In this document: positions 8,128 to 17,218 of the stretch, piece by piece
How the letters are laid out: each line of letters opens with the position of its first letter
How positions within the stretch are numbered: position 1 is the stretch's first letter
Assembly: GCA_027307335.1 (NCBI GenBank)
Contig: DAHUXD010000024.1
Span: forward strand, 53,955 to 117,954
Origin: Acidobacteriota bacterium
GTDB taxonomy: Bacteria > Acidobacteriota > Thermoanaerobaculia > UBA5066 > Gp7-AA6
Length of the DNA stretch: 64,000 nt
Direction: 5' to 3'
Program-made: the position numbers and the translations under genes
The notes under the pieces: generated by a model
What the model saw: only the letters and a program-made list of their open reading frames with translations
Databases searched by the model: none
What the model was told of the DNA's origin: nothing

Positions 8128-9597
8128 CTAGAGAGGGCGGCCGGCCCCGTCGCCCTCCGGAGCGCGCCAGCGGCGCCACATCTTCCTCAGGATGCCGACC
8201 TCCTCCTCGGGTGCCGGCTCGGGAGTGGCCACCTCGGCCGCCGCGGCGGTTTCGGGCTCCGGCGCCGCGGCGGGCGGCACGAGGCCGAGCTCCACGCGGA
8301 TCGGGTGCATCGCCGAGGCGTGGACCTCGTAGGTCCGGTGCGCGACGCACTGCTGACAGGCGCGGTGGACGCGGCCGTCGCGGATGTGCTCGCGCACGGA
8401 TTGCAGGGCGGGGCCGTTCCACGCGGTGCCGACGCTGGAGTCGCCCGCGAACTCGCCGAGGTCCTCGTGGACGTTCATGTAACAGCAGACGCGCGCCTTG
8501 CCCGTCGCGGACAGGTAGAGCGTCGTCCAGGGATAGTGGCAGTACATCGGCGGCAGGCCCGTCTCGGGATTCACCGGGACGGCGGGCGGCTCCGGCGACG
8601 CGGGCGCCGCGGCCGCGGGAGGCGCGGACGCCGGCGCGGGTGGTTCCGCCGTCTGCGTCGCGAGCTGGGTCGGGAGCTCCGACGGCCTGGGCGGCTCGGG
8701 GAGGTCCCGGTTGTGGAGCGCCACGCGCTCGCCGTCGGCCGGCGCGGCCGCCGGCCACTCGAACTCCGGGTTGACGAAGCACTGGAACGTCGTCCCCGCC
8801 GGCTCCATGATCGCGCGCGCCCCGGCGACCGCGGCGTCGAACGTCTCCCTCGGCACGGACGCCAGGCGGAAGTTCTTGTAGTACGCCTCGTAGTCGCCCA
8901 CCGTGTCGACGAAGTGGTGGAGCGGGTTGACGCCCATGAACCAGATCCCGAGCGGAGCGAGCTGCCGCGCGAGGTCCGGAAGCTCGTGGTAGTTGTCGTT
9001 CTGCGCGACGAAGTTGACGACGATGCGCGGGAACTCGGACTTGCGCCGCTCCTTCTCCTGGTGGATGAGCTCGAGGACGTGGAGCACCTTCGCGAGGCTC
9101 GCTCCGCGGAGCTTCTCCATCGTCGCCTCGGTCCCGCCGTCGATCGAGAACGTGAGCTGGTCGTACCCGGTCGCGACGAGCCAGACCACGTCGGCGGGGC
9201 GGATCAGCATCCCGTTCGTGATGCCGGAGGTCCGGCAGCCGTGGTTCTTCAGGACCGTGACGAGCGGCGCGAGCTCGGGATAGAGGAACATCTCGCCGTA
9301 GCCGAAGGTATGGACCTCGATCGCCGCGGCGAAGAAATCCTCCATCCGGGCGAGGATCGGCCACGAGAGGTCCCGGCCGTTCTTGGCCAGCGAGGGGTCC
9401 CACGAGAACCCGCACTTCTTGCAGCGCAGATTGCAGCGGGAGCTCACCTCGAGGAAGAGCTGGACGGGCTTGTTCGTCGTCTCGACCGATCCGGACGCGG
9501 CGTTCGCCAGATAGGCATCGAAGTTGGCGCGCTTCGCGGCCTTCGGATCGGAAGGGGCGACGGGAGTGACGGCGGCCTCCGCCGGGTGGGCTTCCAC
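8128..9597 (-). CDS. Radical SAM/SPASM-domain protein
   Basis: 489 residues from GTG. The radical SAM cluster motif CNLRCKKC gives Cys55, Cys59 and Cys62, binding the [4Fe-4S] that cleaves SAM. A C-terminal SPASM-type Cys set follows (YCHYPW, VCCYMN, CQQCVAHRTY) for auxiliary clusters. Between core and SPASM lies a Pro/Ala-rich linker, and the C-terminus is also Pro/Ala/Glu-rich before a basic end. SPASM proteins modify peptides, or sugars and lipids in surface-glycan loci. With glycosyltransferases on both sides and no precursor peptide next to it, a sugar- or lipid-modifying role is more likely. It is 9 bases downstream of the large glycosyltransferase gene, on the same strand. Confidence 0.85.
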   Translation of the reverse strand: MEAHPAEAAVTPVAPSDPKAAKRANFDAYLANAASGSVETTNKPVQLFLEVSSRCNLRCKKCGFSWDPSLAKNGRDLSWPILARMEDFFAAAIEVHTFGYGEMFLYPELAPLVTVLKNHGCRTSGITNGMLIRPADVVWLVATGYDQLTFSIDGGTEATMEKLRGASLAKVLHVLELIHQEKERRKSEFPRIVVNFVAQNDNYHELPDLARQLAPLGIWFMGVNPLHHFVDTVGDYEAYYKNFRLASVPRETFDAAVAGARAIMEPAGTTFQCFVNPEFEWPAAAPADGERVALHNRDLPEPPRPSELPTQLATQTAEPPAPASAPPAAAAPASPEPPAVPVNPETGLPPMYCHYPWTTLYLSATGKARVCCYMNVHEDLGEFAGDSSVGTAWNGPALQSVREHIRDGRVHRACQQCVAHRTYEVHASAMHPIRVELGLVPPAAAPEPETAAAAEVATPEPAPEEEVGILRKMWRRWRAPEGDGAGRPL

Positions 9598-9606
9598 CCT
9601 GCGACT

Positions 9607-12600
9607 CTACTCCGCTCCGATCTTCGACGCCACCGCGGTCACGCCCTCGCGCGGCGCGTGCGCCTTCCATTCCACCCCGAACTTCTTCTCGAAGTAGGCC
9701 TGGTTCTTCTTCCAGAGCGCGTCGTACGCCTCGGGCGAGAGCTTGCGGAACGCGCCCTGACCCACGTGGTGAACGTACGCGTCCTCGGCGCAACAGACCC
9801 GGTAGCCCCTCGCGCGCATGCGGACCGCGAAGTCGTCGTCCTCGAACATGCCGACGCCGTAGGCCTCGTCGAGCGGCCCGACCTCGTCGAGCACCTGCCG
9901 CCGCGCGGCGACGCAGTACATCGCGGCAACGCCGATGTCGAAGACGCGCCCCCGGTGCTCCCGGGCCCGGCGCGCGGCAAACGCGGGCAGGCCGGCGAAG
10001 TCCGCGTATTCCGGCTCGACGCGCGCCTCGTTGCCGCAGAAGTTCGTCGTGGGACAGAGGAGGCCGAGCGTTGCATCTTTTTGGAGGTGGGCGACGAGGC
10101 GACCCATCAGGCCCGGCGGAACGACCGTGTCGTTGTTGAGCAGGACGACGATCTCGCTCGCCGCGAGCGCGATTCCCTGGTTGTTGGCGGCGGCGAAGCC
10201 GCGGTTCTCGCGGTTGGCGACGATGCGCACGCGCGCGTCCGAGGCCGCGACGCTGGCGAGGTATTCGGGCGTGCCGTCCGTCGACGCGTTGTCGACGACG
10301 ATCACGTCGAGGCGCGGCCACGTCTCGCGCCCGAGCAGCGACTCGAGGCAAGCCCTCGTCAACTCGACGCCGCCGTAGGTCACGATCACGACCGACACGA
10401 GGGGAAACGTCGGGGCGAGGCCGTCGGCGATCGCCGCATACCGGTGCGCCCAGTCGTTCTCCTCGGCGATCCGCCGCCGCTCGGCCCGACGCGGGTCGTC
10501 CTTATGTTCGGCAAGCGCGCGCTCGAGCTGCGCGAGGAACTCGTCGTGGCCGCGCGCGAGGTAGGAGACGTCCGCGTACGGGAGGAGCTCGGTCAGCGCC
10601 GGCGCGACGACGGGCTTCCCGCCCCAGAGGTACTCGTAGAACTTGACCGGGTTCGTCGCCTCGGTGATGTCATTGACCAGGAACGGGATGACGCAGGCGT
10701 CGAAGTTCCAGAGCAGCGGCGGCATCTCGTCGTAGGGGCGCTGCCCGAGGAGGCGCACGTTCGGCTTCCCCTCGATGCGCTCGAGGTCGACGTCGAATCG
10801 GCCGCCCGCGAGGACGACCGTGCCCTCGGGGTGGCGCTCGGCGATCTTCTCGAGGAGCGGCGCGTCCACCCACGACGCGAGCGCGCCGTAGTAGCCGATG
10901 ATCGGGTGCTTCGCGCCGGCGAGCAGGCCGTTCGGCCCGTAGCGCGCGCGGTAGTGCTCGGCGTCCATCGCGTTTTTCGCGAGGACGAGGCGCGGCGCCG
11001 TCGACTTCCACTTCTCCTCGAGGCGATCGGCGGACACGATCGTGGCGTCGGCCGAGCGGACGAGCCGCTCCTCGAGCGCGAGCACGCTTTGTCCGAAGCC
11101 GGGAAAGTTCGTCCACTCGTCCATGCAGTCGTAGACGACCTTCCAGCCGAGCCGCTCCCGCAGGCGCATCGCGAGCGGGCCCCAGAAGGGGATCTGGACG
11201 AGGCAGACCGCGTCGCCGATCGAGAGGTCCGCGGCCAGCGCCTCGAAGGCGCCCGTCAGGATGTCGAGGTCGGCGGGATCGAGCTCGCCGCGGTAGATGT
11301 CGAGGGACCGGCGCGACCGCAGGCGCAGCTCGGCGACGTTCTCGGCCTTGCGCGTCAGGTCCCATGCGGGGCCGCCGGGCGCGAGCCACTTCGACGTCGA
11401 GAGATAGAAGACCCGGTGTCCGTGGCGGCCGAACTGCGCCGCGAGCTGCTGCGGCCGCTGGAAGCGGAAGTCCCAGTCGATGATCGAGAAGACGATGGCG
11501 TCGTAGCGGCCGGCCGGCGTCATGGGCACCGCGTCCGTGCGGACCGCCGCGCCGGGCTCGGCGTGCGCCGACGCCTCGACCATGCCCGTCGACGCCGCGA
11601 CCGGCGCGAACACCCGGCGCGCCCAGCGCGCGAGCGGCGGGGGCAGTAATTTCGACCCGGCCGCGAAGAGCGGCGTTCCGGGAGCGGTGGCGCGGCCCGC
11701 GGCGTGACGGACGCGCCCGAGCGTCTTGCGGAGCTTGCCGAGACGCGAGGCCTCCCACCGCGACAGCTCCGCGAGCGCGATGTCGAGGTGCTTCTCGCGC
11801 GCCTCGGAGACCGAGCGCTCCTGCGCGAGCTCACGCTCGAGAGCGCCGACGCGCTCCGCCATGATCTTCTCGCGCAGCGCGACCTCGCCGCGGAGAAACT
11901 CGATGCCCTCCTTCTGTTCGCGGACGATCCCGTCGAGGCGGCGGATCTCGCGGGCGCGCGCGGCGATGGAGGAGTTCGATGGCCCAATCTCCCCCCTCAC
12001 CCCGGCCCTCTCTCGGGGGGAGAGGGAGGGAGTCCGAGCCGGGATCCGCTCGATCGCCTCGGCGAGCGCGCGATGCCGCACCTCCCACGTGTTCGCCCGC
12101 GCGACCGCGCGGCGCCGCTCGGCGAAACCCGAGGCAGGGTCCTCGCGGACGGCCTGCTCGAGCGCCCCGACGAACCCCTCGGGCTCGTCGTACAGACGCA
12201 CGAGCTCCGACAGCGGCTCGAGCTCCGGCAGCCGGCGCGCGACGATGGGCTTTCCCGTCGCGAGATATTCGAAAATTTTGACCGGATTCGTCGCCTCGGT
12301 CAGCGGCGTCCGCAGGAACGGAATCGTGCCCACGTCGAAGCCCGCGGCCCACGCCGGCAGCGCCTCGTAGGCGACCTCGCCGAAGCGGTGCACGTTGGGC
12401 CGGCCCTCGAGCGGCTCGAGGGCGGCGCCCGCCGTGTCGCCGACCAGAGCGAACGACCAGTCGGGATGGCGCCGCGACGCCTCCGCGACCGCCCCTGCGT
12501 CGAACCAGGCGGCGATCGCGCCGTAGTAGCCGACGACCGGGCGCGGCAGCCTCGCGAGCGGGCTCTCGCCGCGGGGCGGCAGGCGCTCGAAACGCGCCGC

Positions 12601-13197
12601 GTCGCCGGCGTTCGGCAGGAGCAGGACATCCGCGCGGGCGTGGCCCAGCTTGTCGAAGAGCCGGCGGGAGGTGGCGAGCACGAGGTCCGCCTCTCCCACG
12701 AGCCGCCGCTCGTCTTCCTCGGTCGAGGCGCCGTGGGTGCCGAAGCCCGTGTGCTCGTCCATACAGTCGTAGACGAGCCTCCAGCCGAAGCGCTCGCGAA
12801 GGGCGCGGGCGAGCGGCTCCCAGGACGGGTACTGCACGAGGACGACGAGATCGTCGGTCAGTCCGGCGATCTCCCGCACCGCCTCGACCGCCGCCAGCGC
12901 CTGCGCCAGCGTCTCCCCGGCGACCGTGCTCGCGTAGACGTCGAAGTCGTGCTCGCCCGGCAGCCCGAGCTCGAAGACCCGCTCGAACCCGCGGACCGGT
13001 GCGAGCGTGGGCTCGCGGTCGAGCCCGAGGAATCCCGTCCTCGCGTAGAAGACGCGGTGCCCCGCGGCCGCGAACCGCGAGAGGAGCTGCTGCGGCCTCT
13101 GGAACCGGAAGCCCCAGTCGATGATCGGCAGGCAGAGCAGGTCGTACCCCTGCGCAGGCGGGACGGACGCGGCGCTCTCGACGGGTTCGTGCTTCAG
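9607..13197 (-). CDS. Three-domain glycosyltransferase (two duplicated GT-B-like units plus a GT2 unit)
   Basis: The frame is open from 13230 to 9607 (over 1,190 residues), but its first ATG/GTG/TTG is at 12879, inside the first domain. Homology between the two N-terminal units supports an extent to at least 13180, so I give the in-frame CTG at 13197; that start is uncertain. Unit 1 (IIDWGFRFQRPQQLL, DCMDEHTGFG, FEYLATGKPIV) and unit 2 (IIDWDFRFQRPQQLA, DCMDEWTNFPG, FYEYLWGGKPVV) are paralogous and separated by a Glu/Arg-rich coiled coil. The C-terminal GT2 unit has VSVVIVTYGG, VVDNASTDGTPEYL and the DXD-like LLNNDTVV. Probable role: successive sugar transfers in surface glycan assembly. A palindromic repeat is carried in frame near 11991-12030. 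Confidence 0.8.
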   Translation of the reverse strand: MKHEPVESAASVPPAQGYDLLCLPIIDWGFRFQRPQQLLSRFAAAGHRVFYARTGFLGLDREPTLAPVRGFERVFELGLPGEHDFDVYASTVAGETLAQALAAVEAVREIAGLTDDLVVLVQYPSWEPLARALRERFGWRLVYDCMDEHTGFGTHGASTEEDERRLVGEADLVLATSRRLFDKLGHARADVLLLPNAGDAARFERLPPRGESPLARLPRPVVGYYGAIAAWFDAGAVAEASRRHPDWSFALVGDTAGAALEPLEGRPNVHRFGEVAYEALPAWAAGFDVGTIPFLRTPLTEATNPVKIFEYLATGKPIVARRLPELEPLSELVRLYDEPEGFVGALEQAVREDPASGFAERRRAVARANTWEVRHRALAEAIERIPARTPSLSPRERAGVRGEIGPSNSSIAARAREIRRLDGIVREQKEGIEFLRGEVALREKIMAERVGALERELAQERSVSEAREKHLDIALAELSRWEASRLGKLRKTLGRVRHAAGRATAPGTPLFAAGSKLLPPPLARWARRVFAPVAASTGMVEASAHAEPGAAVRTDAVPMTPAGRYDAIVFSIIDWDFRFQRPQQLAAQFGRHGHRVFYLSTSKWLAPGGPAWDLTRKAENVAELRLRSRRSLDIYRGELDPADLDILTGAFEALAADLSIGDAVCLVQIPFWGPLAMRLRERLGWKVVYDCMDEWTNFPGFGQSVLALEERLVRSADATIVSADRLEEKWKSTAPRLVLAKNAMDAEHYRARYGPNGLLAGAKHPIIGYYGALASWVDAPLLEKIAERHPEGTVVLAGGRFDVDLERIEGKPNVRLLGQRPYDEMPPLLWNFDACVIPFLVNDITEATNPVKFYEYLWGGKPVVAPALTELLPYADVSYLARGHDEFLAQLERALAEHKDDPRRAERRRIAEENDWAHRYAAIADGLAPTFPLVSVVIVTYGGVELTRACLESLLGRETWPRLDVIVVDNASTDGTPEYLASVAASDARVRIVANRENRGFAAANNQGIALAASEIVVLLNNDTVVPPGLMGRLVAHLQKDATLGLLCPTTNFCGNEARVEPEYADFAGLPAFAARRAREHRGRVFDIGVAAMYCVAARRQVLDEVGPLDEAYGVGMFEDDDFAVRMRARGYRVCCAEDAYVHHVGQGAFRKLSPEAYDALWKKNQAYFEKKFGVEWKAHAPREGVTAVASKIGAE
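11991..12030. repeat. Palindromic repeat element carried in frame inside a coding sequence
   Basis: A C/G-rich palindrome with arms CCCTCTC and GAGAGGG lies inside the glycosyltransferase gene, in the linker between unit 1 and the coiled coil. Read on the minus strand it is translated as PSLSPRERAGVRG. From memory, this translated string recurs in unrelated proteins of high-GC bacteria because it derives from an intergenic palindromic repeat; I could not check this here. Confidence 0.5.
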
Positions 13198-13219
13198 CCC
13201 GAGTATCTTAAAAGAACGC

Positions 13220-13243
13220 GGGGTCAGGTTTTAACCTGACCCC
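13220..13243. repeat. REP-like inverted repeat, copy 1
   Basis: Perfect 11-base arms GGGGTCAGGTT / AACCTGACCCC around a TT loop. On the minus strand it contains the in-frame TAA (13231-13233) that closes the open frame upstream of the glycosyltransferase gene, so it directly defines that gene's 5' limit. It is paired with copy 2 at 13303, as in REP pairs. Confidence 0.75.
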
Positions 13244-13271
13244 TGGCGCCCTGTCGCGATCGCCAGAGCGC

Positions 13272-13293
13272 GCCGGCGGCTGAGACCGCCGGC
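13272..13293. repeat. GC-rich inverted repeat between the two REP-like copies
   Basis: Arms GCCGGCGG / CCGCCGGC with a 6-base loop, followed on the plus strand by seven A residues. It lies between the receptor gene's stop and the glycosyltransferase start. The A-run is on the wrong side for an intrinsic terminator of the minus-strand genes, so I treat it as part of a bipartite REP-type structure. Confidence 0.6.
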
Positions 13294-13302
13294 AAAAAAA
13301 GC

Positions 13303-13326
13303 GGGGTCAGGCTTCAGCCTGACCCC
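13303..13326. repeat. REP-like inverted repeat, copy 2
   Basis: Perfect 11-base arms GGGGTCAGGCT / AGCCTGACCCC around TC. It differs from copy 1 by one compensated base pair (T-A in copy 1, C-G here), which suggests selection for the hairpin. It lies 33 bases after the receptor gene's stop. Confidence 0.75.
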
Positions 13327-13358
13327 GGTACCCTGGTCGTAACGGAGGGACGTGCTTC

Positions 13359-16271
13359 TCAGAACGACAGCCGCGCCCCGAACCGCATGACGCGCGGACT
13401 CTGCATCTCGATGATCTGGTTGTAGACGCCGGGGCCGAGGTCGACGCGCGCGTTGCGCTGGAGCACCGTGCCCTGGTTGAGCGCGTTGAAGACGTCGGCC
13501 GAGATCGTGATCTCGAGCGGGTTGACGGCGATGACCTTCTCGAGCCTCAGGTCGAGCTCGTAGATGTTGCCGTAGCGGTACTGCCCGAGCGACGTGAGGA
13601 CGTTGTCCCGGGGCCCGAGCCCGTCGCCCGGGTCGAAGCGGTAGTAGTTGATGTAGGGATATCCCTCGCGACCGAAGAAGTTGCCGGCGACCGCGAACCC
13701 GGCCGGCAGCTGGTAGAGGGTGCTGACGTTGAACATCCACCGGGCGTTCAGGAATACCTCGTTGCGCGACCCGCTGGCCGCCCCTCCCGGCAGCGCCGCG
13801 ATGTCGTTGCCCGCGCACGTCGACCCCGTCTGGATCGGAATCGTGGTGCCGGGCCAGAGCTCGTTGTTGCCCCCGCGGTCGCTCGTCGGGTCGTAGCAGG
13901 ACCCGGCGCCGCCGTGCTGGTTCCAGTTCTGCCAGGTCGCGCTGCCGCGGACGAGCCACCGGTTCGAGAGCCGCTTCTGGAACGTCAGGTCGACGCCGTT
14001 GTAGGTCGTGTCCCAGTCGGGACGATCCGACAGCGTCAGCCCCGCGGGCACGTTCACGCCCGGCTTCAGCTCGTAGTACGGCACGTCGAAGGTCGCGCCG
14101 TTGAACAGCACCCCCGTGAGATCTCCGCCGACCTGGTAGTCCGCGGTCGTCAGGCCCGTCCGGTGCGGGTACAGCGCGCCCGTGTACTTGCGGTACGTGT
14201 AGGTGACGCCGACGACGAAGTCCTGGAAGAGCTCGTGCTCGATGCCGCCGATGATCTCCTGCGTCTTCCCGGCCTTGAGGTTCGGATCGATGAGGTTGGG
14301 CGAGATCGAGGAGCCGGGGTGGGCCGGGTCGACGCCGTAGTGCGAGACGAGCGTGTTGAGGTTCAGCTCGTTGCGCTGGATGACGTGGTCGCCGTTGGCG
14401 TCGTTCCAGTAGTAGTACAGGGCGGAGAGCGCGCCGGGATTGTTGAACGCGACCGCCCCCGCTCCCAGCTGGTCGGCGTACTGGGAGTAGCTCGCCCGCA
14501 GCAGCGTCTTGTGCTCCTTGCCGAGCGCGTAGGTCGCTCCGATGCGCGGCACGACGTTCTCCCAGGTGAACGCGGGCGAAGCGTCGGCCGTCGTGATCGC
14601 CGGCAGCAGGTCGGGGATCACCGGGTTCGCCGGCGTCGCCCCCGCGACGTTGTGGCCCTGCTGGTTGTCGTAGCGGACGCCCGCGTTGATCGTCAGGTCG
14701 CCCAGGGTGAGCGTGTCGGAGAGGTACCCCGTGTAGTACCGCAGGCTCGTGTTGAGGACCGCGTCGCGCGTCATGATCGCGACCGGCGAGGCGAAGTCGG
14801 CGAGGTCGCCGTAGTTGCCGTTGCCGGGCCACGACGAGACCGAGTCGACGTTCGTGTGGCGATAGTTGAAGCCGTACTTGAGCTCATGGCCGAGATTGCC
14901 CGTGTTGAAGAAGTACGACCCGTTGGCCGTCGCCTGCTGCTGGGGCCGGGTCGTCCCGGCGAAGAGATAGCTGCCGATGTACTGTCCCTGTTCGTTGATG
15001 AAAAGGTTGTTCACGTCCGTCCCGCCCTCCGGGGTCAGGGTGAAGCCGCTCGACACCGACGAGTAGGAGCCGGTGAAGAACAGCGAGGACGAGAAGATCT
15101 GCGACACCTCGCCCCGCCAGATCGTCGTCGGGCCGGTCTGGTCCCAGGACGCGGGCGGCGGCCGGTTGAAGCTGACGTTCCGGCCGAACTTCTCCTTGTT
15201 CCCGTTCGAGAAGACGCCCATGAGCGAGGTCGAGTCGAGGAGCTGCCAGTTGACCTTCGCGTTGTAGTCGATGAGCGTGGTGTCGTCGGGGTTGCCCTGC
15301 GCGTTGAACAGGTTGATCTGATTCCGCCCGTAGGCGCCCCAGGCGAAGATCTTGTCCTTCCAGATCGGGCCGCCGAGCTCGATGCCGTAGTCCTGCAGCT
15401 CGTTGATGCGGTTGCCGCCGTTCGTGACGCCCTCCGACTGGTCCTGCGCGGTGACGTTGTTCCACTGCAGGTCGTGGTTCGAGAGGAAGTAGCGGGCGGA
15501 GCCGTGCACGACGTTGGTGCCGCGCTTGGTCACCATGTTGAGCTGCACGCCCGGCGTCGCCGCCGTGACGTCGCTGCCGCCGGTCGAGGCCTGCATCTCC
15601 TGGAACGAGTCGAAGTCGTAGTAGCTCGGCGAGGAGCCGAGGGCGCCCATGTCGGTGATGGTGACGCCGTCGAGATTCCAGACGTTCTGGCTCACGTCCG
15701 TCCCGCGGGCCTGGTAGGTCGACTGCTGCCCGCTCTCGTTGCCGCCGACGTTGACGCGATCCATCTGGACGCCGGGGACGGTCGACAGAATCACCCACGG
15801 ATCGCGCGCCGTCGGGATCTGGGCGAGCTGGGTCTGGTCGATGACCGCGCCCGTCTCGACCTGCCGGGTGTCGAGGAGCGCGGGCGCGCCTTCGACGATG
15901 ACGGTCGCCTCGGTGCTCGAGATCTTCAGCGTCGCAGTCGTCTCGGTGTTCTGGCCGACGGAGACCTTCACGTCCGTGTTCGTCACCTTGCTGAAGCTCT
16001 GGAGCTCGTAGGTCAAGGCGTAGAGACCGGGAGAGAGGTTGACGAAGCGTGTCTCGCCCCGGGCGTCGGTCGTCTGCGTCTTCGGCGCGCCGGGGCCCGA
16101 CAGCGTCACCGTGACGCCGGGCAGGCGGCCGCCCTGCTCGTCGACCGCGGTCGCATAGATGTTGCCGGTCAGCTGCTGCGCGAAAGAGAGCGGCGCGAGC
16201 GCGAGCGCGGCCGCGAAGGCCGCGACCCGGAAGCCCGCCGTCCTCGGGCGCGGTGGTCGGTGCGCGTTCAT
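13359..16271 (-). CDS. Oar-like TonB-dependent outer-membrane receptor with N-terminal carboxypeptidase-regulatory domain
   Basis: 970 residues. A signal peptide (hydrophobic core AAFAAALALAPLSFA) precedes a CarboxypepD_reg-like Ig-fold domain (LTGNIYATAVDEQGGRLPGVTVTL, in parts). The plug domain follows (QVETGAVIDQTQLAQIPTARDP in parts, DGVTITDMG), then a long beta-barrel rich in alternating aromatic residues that ends in ARLSF, the terminal Phe recognised by the BAM machinery. Such Oar-like receptors are abundant in Acidobacteriota and Myxococcota and take up glycans or peptides, or act in adhesion. I prefer the ATG at 16271 to the one at 16280: GGAGG is 10 bases from the former but only 1 from the latter. 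The REP pair lies downstream. Confidence 0.9.
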   Translation of the reverse strand: MNAHRPPRPRTAGFRVAAFAAALALAPLSFAQQLTGNIYATAVDEQGGRLPGVTVTLSGPGAPKTQTTDARGETRFVNLSPGLYALTYELQSFSKVTNTDVKVSVGQNTETTATLKISSTEATVIVEGAPALLDTRQVETGAVIDQTQLAQIPTARDPWVILSTVPGVQMDRVNVGGNESGQQSTYQARGTDVSQNVWNLDGVTITDMGALGSSPSYYDFDSFQEMQASTGGSDVTAATPGVQLNMVTKRGTNVVHGSARYFLSNHDLQWNNVTAQDQSEGVTNGGNRINELQDYGIELGGPIWKDKIFAWGAYGRNQINLFNAQGNPDDTTLIDYNAKVNWQLLDSTSLMGVFSNGNKEKFGRNVSFNRPPPASWDQTGPTTIWRGEVSQIFSSSLFFTGSYSSVSSGFTLTPEGGTDVNNLFINEQGQYIGSYLFAGTTRPQQQATANGSYFFNTGNLGHELKYGFNYRHTNVDSVSSWPGNGNYGDLADFASPVAIMTRDAVLNTSLRYYTGYLSDTLTLGDLTINAGVRYDNQQGHNVAGATPANPVIPDLLPAITTADASPAFTWENVVPRIGATYALGKEHKTLLRASYSQYADQLGAGAVAFNNPGALSALYYYWNDANGDHVIQRNELNLNTLVSHYGVDPAHPGSSISPNLIDPNLKAGKTQEIIGGIEHELFQDFVVGVTYTYRKYTGALYPHRTGLTTADYQVGGDLTGVLFNGATFDVPYYELKPGVNVPAGLTLSDRPDWDTTYNGVDLTFQKRLSNRWLVRGSATWQNWNQHGGAGSCYDPTSDRGGNNELWPGTTIPIQTGSTCAGNDIAALPGGAASGSRNEVFLNARWMFNVSTLYQLPAGFAVAGNFFGREGYPYINYYRFDPGDGLGPRDNVLTSLGQYRYGNIYELDLRLEKVIAVNPLEITISADVFNALNQGTVLQRNARVDLGPGVYNQIIEMQSPRVMRFGARLSF

Positions 16272-16703
16272 GCTTGCCATTCCTCCTTGCGCCGCTCACG
16301 CGGCGGCGCACCGACGCGATTCAGCAACGCAGGTGCCACGCCCGGTTTCGCATTCCGCGGTGCGCGGCGGTGCCGAGCGCACGACATCCGAGGACGGGCC
16401 GCGCGCGGACTCGGACGGCGCAACGCATCGCCCGGCGCGGCGGGAGGCGCGATTCAGAAGAGTGGAGGCGCGCTCAGCGCACCGGATCGGGAGCGACGCC
16501 GCGCGCGAGAGGACGAGCGTCGACGGGCGGGTGACGAGCCGGGGCCGGGGACGGATCTGCGGGGGCCGTCGCCCGCGGGCACTCCGAGAACTTCGGAGAA
16601 TTGAGCGCGCCGCGCAGTGGGCCACCGTCGAAGCGAACGGCGGCGGCCCCGCCGGGACCACCGCCGCGAAAACCGGGCCGGAAAATTTTCGCGGGAGCCG
16701 GGC
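16272..16703. other. Non-coding gap upstream of the Oar-like receptor
   Basis: 432 bases between the receptor start and the DoxX stop, both on the minus strand. It must hold the receptor promoter, but I see no convincing -35/-10 pair in this GC-rich stretch. The one clear element is a perfect 10-base palindrome, GAAAATTTTC, at 16681-16690, just downstream of the DoxX stop. No open frame here looks coding. Confidence 0.4.
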
Positions 16704-17195
16704 TCAGGCCTCCGCGGTCCGCGCCACGGGCCGCTCGCCGGATCCGAGCCGCCGCGCAAACAGGGCGTCGAGCGACAGCGGACCGGCGCCGTACGCACCG
16801 AGCCAGAGCAGGGCCACGATGAAGAGGTACTCCTCCATGCCGAGCAGATCGGTGAGCTCGTGGATGTCGCCGCGTCTCGCCGTGAGGATCGCGACTGTCA
16901 TCGTCACGATCAGCGGCAGCGTCGCCACGCGCGTGAAGAGGCCGATCAGGATGAGGGAGCCGCAGACGAGCTCGGCCGACGCGGCGAGCCGGGCCTGGAG
17001 CTCCGGCGCGGGGATGCCGAGCTCCGTGAAGAAGCCGACCACCTTCTGGATGTTCGTGACCTTGCCCCAGCCCGTCTGCAGGAAGACGAGCCCGATCGTC
17101 AGCCGCGCGACCGTCGGCGGGAGCCAGCGCAGACGGTCCGAGACGGAGCGGACGAGACGGCGCAGACGCGCGGCGCGATCCGGCAGAGTCGGCAT
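16704..17195 (-). CDS. DoxX-family membrane protein, candidate BufD/GigT-like partner
   Basis: 163 residues, four hydrophobic segments, typical DoxX layout (RLTIGLVFLQTGWGKVTN near the first helix, LASAELVCGSLILIGLFTR-like second and third helices). Start: ATG at 17195 with GGAGG four bases upstream; the longer open frame is not needed. DoxX proteins are common in copper/gold-induced bufferin (gig) operons next to DUF692 and DUF2063 genes, and here it is the last gene of the strand-consistent group bufA-bufB-bufC-debranching enzyme-doxX, 23 bases after the debranching gene. A quinone-linked or redox role at the membrane is inferred from the family only. Confidence 0.85.
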   Translation of the reverse strand: MPTLPDRAARLRRLVRSVSDRLRWLPPTVARLTIGLVFLQTGWGKVTNIQKVVGFFTELGIPAPELQARLAASAELVCGSLILIGLFTRVATLPLIVTMTVAILTARRGDIHELTDLLGMEEYLFIVALLWLGAYGAGPLSLDALFARRLGSGERPVARTAEA

Positions 17196-17218
17196 GGAAC
17201 CTCCTTCGCTTCGAAAGC

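Noticed and set aside
8305..11649. 1114-codon open frame on the plus strand
   Set aside because: Antisense to the radical SAM and glycosyltransferase genes, with Arg/Val/Asp-rich composition typical of the mirror frame in high-GC DNA.
13914..16604. 896-codon open frame on the plus strand
   Set aside because: Antisense to the Oar-like receptor; no domain recognisable and biased composition.
16681..16690. GAAAATTTTC palindrome as a regulator site
   Set aside because: It is a single short palindrome beyond the DoxX stop and far from the receptor start; no partner site seen.
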